Origin: an uncultured Bacilli bacterium
GTDB taxonomy: Bacteria; Bacillota_I; Bacilli_A; RF39; UBA660
Direction: 5' to 3'
Assembly: GCA_934130265.1 (NCBI GenBank)
Contig: CAKOYC010000081.1
Coordinates: forward strand, 1 to 5,283
Length of the DNA stretch: 5,283 bases
Below the pieces are notes generated by a model. The model was not told the origin of the DNA. It made no database searches and worked only from the letters and a program-made list of their open reading frames with translations. The translations under genes were made by a program, and so were the position numbers. Of the stretch, positions 1 through 5,283 are shown in pieces. Numbering within the stretch: the first letter of the stretch is position 1; every line of letters starts with the position of its first letter.

Positions 1-44
1 TCTATAAAGTAATCGTGTTTTGCTTTTCTATTTAGTATTTCCAT
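1..44 (-). CDS. smpB: SsrA-binding protein SmpB, N-terminal fragment (3' end beyond window)
   Basis: Only the first 14 codons and two bases of codon 15 are inside the window. They read MEILNRKAKHDYFI, which matches the conserved SmpB start (N-[RK]-K-A-x-H-[DE]-Y-F-I). SmpB is a small cytosolic OB-fold protein. It binds the tRNA-like domain of tmRNA (SsrA) and takes it into the A site of stalled ribosomes for trans-translation. The ATG at 44-42 is chosen because a perfect AGGAGG lies four bases upstream and because the conserved motif begins only four residues after it, so this SmpB has a short N-terminal extension. It is the last visible gene of the rnr-capA-smpB run. RNase R, encoded two genes upstream, is the known partner that degrades tmRNA-released messages. 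The fragment is short, but the motif is distinctive and the position downstream of rnr is typical of Bacillota. Confidence 0.9.
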   Translation of the reverse strand, partial: MEILNRKAKHDYFI

Positions 45-48
45 AATG

Positions 49-54
49 CCTCCT
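49..54 (-). promoter_or_regulatory. smpB ribosome binding site overlapping the upstream stop codon
   Basis: On the minus strand the sequence reads TAGGAGGCATTATG. AGGAGG is a perfect Shine-Dalgarno core four bases before the smpB ATG. Its first two bases (A54, G53) are also the last two bases of the TAG stop of the capA-like gene. A ribosome terminating on capA therefore sits on the smpB initiation region, which suggests coupled translation. The overlap is seen directly; coupling is inferred. Confidence 0.88.
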
Positions 55-1225
55 ATATGTCTTTCATTTTAACAACATCTGTTTTTGATAAGACAATATT
101 TTTATATTTATTATAGTAGTCTCTATATCCAGGTAACAATTTATCATTTAGTTCACTATAAGGATATACTTTAAAATCTCTTTTCTGTGGATAACTATTA
201 GAGTAAGTATATATTAATTCTGCTGCTTGATTCTCTAAACTTATAGTGGTATTATCTTTTTCCACAGTTTTTTTAATATCTACACTTACCATTAGACCAG
301 TTAAACGTTCAACTCCAACTTGATCTGAGATAAAGTTTCCTAATGAATATATTACCATAGTCTTTCCAATAAACTCAATTGGTTCTACCACATGCGGATG
401 ACTTCCTATAATGATATCAACCCCAAGACTTGCTAAATAGTTAGCTATTTCTACTTGAGTATCACTTATTCCGGTTGAGTATTCTGTTCCCCAGTGCATG
501 GCTACTATTATAACATCTGCTTCTTCTTTTACTCTTTCTATATCAGCTTTGACTAATTCTTCACTATAGACATTGTTCAAATATTCTTTACCAGTTGGAG
601 TAGATAAACCATTTGTCCAAGTTGTGTAAGAGAAAAAAGCATACTTTATTCCATTTATTTCTTTAATTACCTTTTTATCTCTATCTTCAAATGAACTATA
701 GCTACCAGCAGTTAAAACATTTTTCTGTTTATTCCAATATGCTAGAGAATTTAAAATACCTTGTTCTCCTTTATCCATAGTATGATTAGTAGCAAGAGAA
801 ACAAGATTAAAGCCTGCATCCATAAAGGCATCTCCTACTTCATAAGGTGAATTAAATCTTGGATAGTTAGAAAGTCCTAATTCTTCACCACCTAGTATAG
901 TCTCCTGATTATAGTACTCTAAGTCATATTTACAAGCTATAGGTTTTATTCTTTCTAGCATTGGTTTAAAGTCATAACTATCATTAGTTTTAGCATCTTG
1001 ATATAGAGTACTATGAATAAGAGCATCTCCTACCATAAACAAGGAAGCTTTCATTTCCTTTTTAGTTTCTTTTTTTAAAACTTTTTTGATACTCTTATTC
1101 TCTTTTATTTCTTTTTTAGGGATACTTTTAAAAACGAAAAAGGCCGTAAGAAGGAAGAAAAATATGACTATTACTTTTACAAAAATAGTTAAATTACGTC
1201 TTTTTTTTCTCTTCTTACTACGCAT
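53..1225 (-). CDS. CapA-family membrane-anchored metallophosphatase-like protein
   Basis: A 390-residue protein of the CapA / PGA_cap superfamily, a calcineurin-like metallophosphatase fold named after the poly-gamma-glutamate capsule protein. A basic N-terminus (MRSKKRKKRR) is followed by one hydrophobic segment at about residues 12-32. This suggests a signal anchor with the catalytic domain outside the membrane. A Lys/Glu-rich linker follows (about 36-59). The domain shows the family signatures in order: VGDALIH (D67, H71), YYNQE (N106, E108), LATNH (N147, H148), HWGTEY (H244), GSHPH (H276, H278) and YSLGNF (N297). The start is the ATG at 1225, five bases after AGGTGA. A GTG at 1234 is in frame but lies inside that Shine-Dalgarno, so it is rejected. 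No capB, capC or capE partner is visible, so capsule synthesis cannot be claimed; the substrate is unknown and an envelope role is inferred. It sits between rnr and smpB, nine bases after the rnr stop. Confidence 0.88.
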   Translation of the reverse strand: MRSKKRKKRRNLTIFVKVIVIFFFLLTAFFVFKSIPKKEIKENKSIKKVLKKETKKEMKASLFMVGDALIHSTLYQDAKTNDSYDFKPMLERIKPIACKYDLEYYNQETILGGEELGLSNYPRFNSPYEVGDAFMDAGFNLVSLATNHTMDKGEQGILNSLAYWNKQKNVLTAGSYSSFEDRDKKVIKEINGIKYAFFSYTTWTNGLSTPTGKEYLNNVYSEELVKADIERVKEEADVIIVAMHWGTEYSTGISDTQVEIANYLASLGVDIIIGSHPHVVEPIEFIGKTMVIYSLGNFISDQVGVERLTGLMVSVDIKKTVEKDNTTISLENQAAELIYTYSNSYPQKRDFKVYPYSELNDKLLPGYRDYYNKYKNIVLSKTDVVKMKDI

Positions 1226-1230
1226 TGTAA

Positions 1231-1236
1231 TCACCT
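1231..1236 (-). promoter_or_regulatory. capA-like gene ribosome binding site overlapping the rnr stop
   Basis: The minus strand reads TAGGTGATTACAATG. AGGTGAT (1236-1230) matches the 3' part of the full Shine-Dalgarno consensus and lies 4-5 bases before the ATG at 1225. The TAG stop of rnr (1237-1235) provides the first two bases of this site. This decides the start: the in-frame GTG (1234-1232) is part of the ribosome binding site. The arrangement copies the one at the capA-smpB junction. Confidence 0.82.
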
Positions 1237-3328
1237 ACATTTTTTTAATAATTTTAAAGTCAATTGTTTTAGCTTGTTTATTAGCTGCTACTACTTTAAT
1301 CTTTACCCTTTCACCAATAGTATATCTTATATTTGATTTTTCACCAGTTAGAGTCATTCTTTCTTCATCATAGATAAAATAGTCATCTAATAAACGAAGT
1401 GGTACTAATCCTTCAACTAAGTTATCTAGTTGGACAAACATCCCAAAACTCATAACAGAAGATATCATACCTATATATTCTTCACCAATATGTTCTTCCA
1501 TATATTCAGCCATTTTCATATCTTCTACTTCTCTTTCACAATCAATAGAAGCTCTTTCCATAGCAGATGAGTGATCTGCTACAAAGATTAGTTTTTCCTC
1601 CCAATGATGAAGAGTTTGAGAAGACATATCGTGATTAAATAAATAAGTTCTTAATAGTCTATGAACTGTTGTATCAGGATATCTTCTAATAGGAGATGTA
1701 AAATGCGTATAGCAAGGACTTGCTAGACCATAATGTCCTAAGTTTTGTGGTAAATAGATAGCTTTTTGCATACTTCTTAATAATAGGCTTGATAGTATAG
1801 GAAACTCTTTTTTATCTTTCAAACAATTTAGAATATGTTGAACAGTTGTAGGTTTATTATCTTTAATATTTCCAGTTACGTGATAACCTAAATTACTAAC
1901 AAATGCTAAAAAGTTTTGAATTCTTTCCTGCTTAGGATATTCATGTACACGATAAATAAATGGTAAATTCATATAGAAAATATGAGTTGCTACACATTCA
2001 TTAGCTGCTATCATAAAGTCTTCAATTAAGTTTTCTCCTAAACCTCTTTCTCTTAAAACTATATCAGTTGGTTTACAATTTTCATCTACTAATATTTTAG
2101 GTTCATCTACATCAAAGTCTATATAACCTCTTTTAGTTTTAGCCTTTCTTAAAATAGTTGCTAACTCTTCCATTTCTCTTAAATCATCAGCAAATTCTTC
2201 ATAACCTTCTGGAACAATATTCTTTTCTAAAATACTATTAACTTTCTTGTAAGTCATTTGTTTTCTAGATTTAATAACACTTTCAAAGATATCATAATCA
2301 ACTAATTTACCTTCATTAGTATATTCCATTACACAACTTATAGCTAAACGATCAACATTAGGATTTAGTGAACAAATACCATTAGATAATTCATGAGGAA
2401 GCATGGGAATTACTCTATCAACAAGATAAACTGAAGTTCCTCTATCCATGGCTTCTTTATCTAGTGGGCTACCTTCTTTAACGTAATAAGAAACATCAGC
2501 TATATGAACCCCTAAAACATAATTACCATTTTCTTTTTTATCAATACTAATAGCATCGTCAATATCTCTAGTATCATCACCATCTATCGTAAATATTACT
2601 TTATCGCGTAAATCTCTTCTTCCTTTTAAATCTTCTTCTCTTACTTCCATAGGTAAAGTTTTAACTTCTTCTACTACATCTTCTGGAAAACTACTATTTA
2701 TATGATACTTTTCTACAATTGATAAAATATCAACCCCTGGATCATTTTTATGTCCTATTATTCTTAATACTTTTCCTTCCGCTTGATGATTACTAATTCT
2801 TTTAATAATTTCTACAACTACTTTATGTCCATCAACAGCATTTAAAGAGTTTTCTTTTTTAACGATTATTTCTAAGTTAACTTTATCTTCATCTAGTTTT
2901 ACTTTCCCAACATTATTAAAGAAGTTAATCTCACCAACAAATGTATTAGTTTCATGCTTTAAAACTCTAATTATTCGTCCTTCTAATCTACCTAAGTCTT
3001 TTTTAGATGTTAATTCTACAATAACATAATCTCCATGAAGTGCCCCATTCATATTATCAGCACTTATATATACATCATCACTTAAAGAATCTACATCAAC
3101 AAAACCAAAGCCTTTTTTATTAGAATGTAAATATCCTTTTAATAAATGACTATCAGAAAACAACATATATTTATCTTTATTAGTATGATATATACTTGTT
3201 TCTACTTCCATTTCATTTAAGATATGTAAAAGTTCTTCTAAATTACTAGTACCTAGTTGTTCTTCTAATTCAAAAACAGTTAAGCTTTTTTCCGATTTTT
3301 TTAGTATTTCTAATATTCTATCTTTCAT
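1235..3328 (-). CDS. rnr: Ribonuclease R (3'-5' exoribonuclease, RNase II family)
   Basis: A complete 697-residue RNase R, the processive hydrolytic 3'-5' exoribonuclease that degrades structured RNA in the cytosol. It takes part in rRNA and mRNA quality control and in decay of messages released by trans-translation. Domains in order: winged-helix-like N-terminus (about 1-60); first cold-shock domain (about 62-120, with KKGFGFVDVD); second cold-shock region (about 130-195); RNB catalytic domain (about 240-570); S1 RNA-binding domain (about 615-694). The catalytic motif DGDDTRDIDD supplies the four metal-binding aspartates D249, D255, D257 and D258. The signature HFTSPIRRYPD lies at 542-552. 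The N-terminal helix-turn-helix and two cold-shock domains separate it from a minimal RNase II. It is shorter than the E. coli (813) and B. subtilis (779) proteins, because it stops right after S1 with almost no basic tail. The ATG at 3328 follows GAGGT by six bases. Probably transcribed from the promoter in the gap after uvrB and co-transcribed with capA and smpB. Confidence 0.97.
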   Translation of the reverse strand: MKDRILEILKKSEKSLTVFELEEQLGTSNLEELLHILNEMEVETSIYHTNKDKYMLFSDSHLLKGYLHSNKKGFGFVDVDSLSDDVYISADNMNGALHGDYVIVELTSKKDLGRLEGRIIRVLKHETNTFVGEINFFNNVGKVKLDEDKVNLEIIVKKENSLNAVDGHKVVVEIIKRISNHQAEGKVLRIIGHKNDPGVDILSIVEKYHINSSFPEDVVEEVKTLPMEVREEDLKGRRDLRDKVIFTIDGDDTRDIDDAISIDKKENGNYVLGVHIADVSYYVKEGSPLDKEAMDRGTSVYLVDRVIPMLPHELSNGICSLNPNVDRLAISCVMEYTNEGKLVDYDIFESVIKSRKQMTYKKVNSILEKNIVPEGYEEFADDLREMEELATILRKAKTKRGYIDFDVDEPKILVDENCKPTDIVLRERGLGENLIEDFMIAANECVATHIFYMNLPFIYRVHEYPKQERIQNFLAFVSNLGYHVTGNIKDNKPTTVQHILNCLKDKKEFPILSSLLLRSMQKAIYLPQNLGHYGLASPCYTHFTSPIRRYPDTTVHRLLRTYLFNHDMSSQTLHHWEEKLIFVADHSSAMERASIDCEREVEDMKMAEYMEEHIGEEYIGMISSVMSFGMFVQLDNLVEGLVPLRLLDDYFIYDEERMTLTGEKSNIRYTIGERVKIKVVAANKQAKTIDFKIIKKM

Positions 3329-3334
3329 CTCATT

Positions 3335-3339
3335 ACCTC
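3335..3339 (-). promoter_or_regulatory. rnr ribosome binding site
   Basis: GAGGT on the minus strand, within GTGAGGTAATGAGATG, lies six bases upstream of the rnr ATG at 3328. It fixes the rnr start. A second ATG at 3333-3331 is out of frame and too close to the site, so it is not a competing start. Confidence 0.8.
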
Positions 3340-3350
3340 ACTATATTTTT

Positions 3351-3380
3351 ATTTTACCACACTAATATAAATTTTAATAA
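3351..3380 (-). promoter_or_regulatory. Probable extended -10 promoter for rnr-capA-smpB
   Basis: The 52 bases between the uvrB stop and the rnr ATG contain TGTGGTAAAAT on the minus strand. TAAAAT (3356-3351) is a 5/6 match to the sigma-A -10 box and is preceded by TG plus one base (3359-3357), an extended -10. A weak -35-like TTATTA (3380-3375) sits 18 bases upstream in AT-rich DNA. A start near 3344 would leave a leader of about 15 bases, enough for the ribosome binding site. In DNA this AT-rich such matches can occur by chance, but the TG element and the position just ahead of the site support it. I see no rho-independent terminator here, so readthrough from uvrB is also possible. Confidence 0.5.
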
Positions 3381-5283
3381 TTATTTTTGACTATCTACTT
3401 TCATCTCAAATAAAATATTTCTTAATTCCATTGCTCTTTCAAAATCTAACTCTTTAGCTGCTTTCATCATTTCCGTTTCAATTCTTTCTATTTCATTTAA
3501 TTTTTCTTGCTTAGTTAATCTCTTAACTTTCTTGCTACTTGTCTTATTATCTATATTACTTACTACTTCTCTAATCTCTTTAATTATTGTTTTAGGTACT
3601 ATTTTATGCTCTTTATTATATTTATCTTGTATAGTTCTTCTTCTTGCTGTTTCATCTATAGCTTTTTGCATACTATCAGTTATCTTATCTGCATACATGA
3701 TAACATGTCCGTCTTTATTTCTAGCACAACGACCTATAGTTTGAATCAAACTTCTTTCACTTCGTAAGAATCCTTCTTTATCAGCATCTAGAATTGCTAT
3801 TAGTGATACTTCAGGAATATCTATACCTTCTCTTAAAAGGTTAATACCAACTACTACATCATATTTACCTACTCTTAAGTCATGAATAATTTGTAATCTT
3901 TCTAAGGTTTTAATCTCAGTATGAAGATAAGCTACTTTTATATCAACATCTTTTAAGTAATTAGTTAATTCTTCTGCCATTCTTATTGTTAAGGTTGTAA
4001 TTAATACTCTTTCATTTTTTTCTTTACGAATTCTTATTTCTTCTATTAAATTATCTATTTGGCCTTCTTGACTTCTTACTTCAATAGTAGGATCTAGTAA
4101 ACCAGTAGGTCTAATGATTTGTTCTACATACTCACCATTTGTCTTAGAAAGTTCATAATCTCCTGGAGTAGCTGATACATAAATAGCTTGATTAATTTTC
4201 TTTTCAAACTCTTCATATTTTAATGGTCTATTATCTAAGGCACTGGGTAAACGAAAACCATAATCAACAAGATTCATTTTTCTAGCTCTATCTCCATTAT
4301 ACATTCCTCTTACTTGTGGTAGGGTGACATGTGACTCATCTACCATTAGTAAATAATCATCTGGAAAGAAATCCATTAAAGTAGTTGGAGTCTCCCCTTT
4401 ATTTCTACCAGCCATAGGAGCAGAATAGTTTTCAATTCCATGACAAAAGCCTGTTTCTTCTAGCATTTCAATATCATAATTAGTTCTTTGCTCTAATCTT
4501 TCAGCTGCTAATAATTTATTTTCTGCTTTTAATTCGGTTAATCGTTCTGCAAGCTCACTTTTTATTCTTTTAATTGCTGCTTTTAGTTTTTCATCACTAA
4601 CTACAAAGTGACTAGCTGGAAATATACTTATCGTTTTCTTATTGGTAATAACAGCTCCTGTTAAAACATCTATTTCACTAATTCTATCTATTTCGTTACC
4701 AAAAAACTCAATTCGGTAACCGGTTTTATCTTGATTAACAGGAATTATCTCTACTATATCACCTCTAACCCTAAATGTTCCTCGATGAAAATCATAATCA
4801 TTTCTTTCAAATTGCATTTCCACCAGCTTTGCAAGTACCTTATCTCTTTCTAATTCATCAGTTACACTAAGAGTTAACATTTTATTTTTATATTCTTCTA
4901 CCTCTCCAATACCATATATACATGATACTGATGCTACTACTATTGTATCTCGATAAGTTAAAAGAGAAGATGTTGCCTCATGTCTTAACTCATCTATCTC
5001 ATCATTTATAGATGCATCTTTTTCTATATAAGTATCAGTACTTGGAACATATGCTTCCGGTTGGTAATAATCATAATAAGATACAAAGTAACAAACATGA
5101 TTATTAGGAAATAACTCCTTCATTTCAGCATATAATTGACCAGCTAATGTCTTGTTATGAGCAAGTATCAAAGTTGGTTTATTAGTTCTTTTAATAACAT
5201 TAGCCATAGTAAAGGTTTTACCTGTACCCGTTGCTCCTAATAATACCTGTTCTTTTTTACCTTTTTCTATACCATCAACTAAC
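3381..5283 (-). CDS. uvrB: UvrABC excinuclease subunit UvrB (5' end beyond window)
   Basis: UvrB is the DNA-dependent ATPase of nucleotide excision repair: it takes damaged DNA from UvrA, verifies the lesion and recruits the nuclease UvrC. The frame stays open to the right edge, giving 633 visible residues; about 22 N-terminal residues are missing compared with E. coli UvrB (673 aa). Motifs, numbered from the first visible codon: Walker A GATGTGKT (16-23, bases 5214-5237); beta-hairpin FVSYYDYYQPEAYVP (66-80) with the aromatic residues that clamp DNA; Walker B DESH (315-318); SATPGDYE (370-377); motif V region GINLLREGIDIPEVS (479-493); motif VI QTIGRCARN (514-522) with both arginines kept; and a C-terminal UVR helical hairpin that binds UvrC (about 598-628). 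The Met at 5207 lies after Walker A and is not the start. The protein has no tryptophan in the visible part. The stop is TAA. uvrB often neighbours uvrA; here rnr follows it, 52 bases downstream on the same strand, and the upstream gene is not visible. Confidence 0.98.
   Translation of the reverse strand, partial: LVDGIEKGKKEQVLLGATGTGKTFTMANVIKRTNKPTLILAHNKTLAGQLYAEMKELFPNNHVCYFVSYYDYYQPEAYVPSTDTYIEKDASINDEIDELRHEATSSLLTYRDTIVVASVSCIYGIGEVEEYKNKMLTLSVTDELERDKVLAKLVEMQFERNDYDFHRGTFRVRGDIVEIIPVNQDKTGYRIEFFGNEIDRISEIDVLTGAVITNKKTISIFPASHFVVSDEKLKAAIKRIKSELAERLTELKAENKLLAAERLEQRTNYDIEMLEETGFCHGIENYSAPMAGRNKGETPTTLMDFFPDDYLLMVDESHVTLPQVRGMYNGDRARKMNLVDYGFRLPSALDNRPLKYEEFEKKINQAIYVSATPGDYELSKTNGEYVEQIIRPTGLLDPTIEVRSQEGQIDNLIEEIRIRKEKNERVLITTLTIRMAEELTNYLKDVDIKVAYLHTEIKTLERLQIIHDLRVGKYDVVVGINLLREGIDIPEVSLIAILDADKEGFLRSERSLIQTIGRCARNKDGHVIMYADKITDSMQKAIDETARRRTIQDKYNKEHKIVPKTIIKEIREVVSNIDNKTSSKKVKRLTKQEKLNEIERIETEMMKAAKELDFERAMELRNILFEMKVDSQK

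Noticed and set aside
53..1225. CapA-like gene as a recent horizontal insertion or mobile cargo
   Set aside because: Base composition and strand match the neighbours. The junctions are tight and share bases with both flanking genes, and there are no flanking repeats or transposase remains.
1226..1234. GTG at 1234 as the start of the capA-like gene
   Set aside because: The GTG is inside the AGGTGAT Shine-Dalgarno and has no ribosome binding site of its own. The ATG nine bases later is correctly spaced.
1086..1373. Plus-strand open frame of 95 codons, hydrophobic
   Set aside because: It is antisense to the capA 5' end, the capA-rnr junction and the rnr 3' end. Its hydrophobic Leu/Ile/Phe content is what results from reading AT-rich Lys/Glu/Asn codons on the opposite strand. 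I see no family similarity.
3329..3380. Rho-independent terminator after uvrB
   Set aside because: The gap is AT-rich, but I could not find a stable GC-containing hairpin followed by a T run on the minus strand.
3532..3744. Plus-strand open frame of 70 codons, hydrophobic
   Set aside because: It lies wholly antisense to the well-conserved 3' part of uvrB, and its composition is that of a reverse-strand shadow.
5205..5207. ATG at 5207 as the uvrB start
   Set aside because: The frame stays open upstream to the window edge and encodes the Walker A motif GATGTGKT there, so the gene starts outside the window.
1..5283. Mycoplasma-type recoding (TGA as Trp)
   Set aside because: All four tryptophan codons in the two complete genes are TGG and no in-frame TGA is needed. 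The absence of a TGA stop among three genes is too small a sample to mean anything.

Overview
This window comes from a very AT-rich genome of the low-GC Gram-positive type. All real genes lie on the minus strand, so transcription runs from the high coordinates to the low ones. The UvrB, RNase R and SmpB sequences look like those of Bacilli or of a mollicute-related lineage such as the uncultured gut RF39 or Erysipelotrichia-like groups; this placement is inference from protein flavour and base composition. All four in-frame tryptophans are encoded by TGG and none by TGA, so there is no sign of the mycoplasma code. The three visible stops are TAG, TAG and TAA.

Layout in the direction of transcription: (1) uvrB at 3381-5283, an excision-repair helicase subunit missing about 22 N-terminal residues at the right edge. 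(2) A 52-base gap holding a likely extended -10 promoter and the rnr ribosome binding site. (3) rnr at 1235-3328, a complete RNase R. (4) A membrane-anchored CapA-family metallophosphatase-like protein at 53-1225. (5) The first 14 codons of smpB, the tmRNA-binding protein, running off the left edge at position 1.

The last three genes form a tight unit. Each stop codon (TAG) shares bases with the Shine-Dalgarno sequence of the next gene, which suggests translational coupling. RNase R and SmpB act together in trans-translation (ribosome rescue, followed by decay of the faulty mRNA), and rnr-smpB is a familiar pair in Bacillota. The unusual point is the envelope-type CapA gene placed between them. 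Otherwise the window is ordinary housekeeping DNA. I see no mobile element, CRISPR array, RNA gene, clear terminator or undescribed system. The only non-coding stretches are the 52-base uvrB-rnr gap and two junctions of about 8-9 bases.
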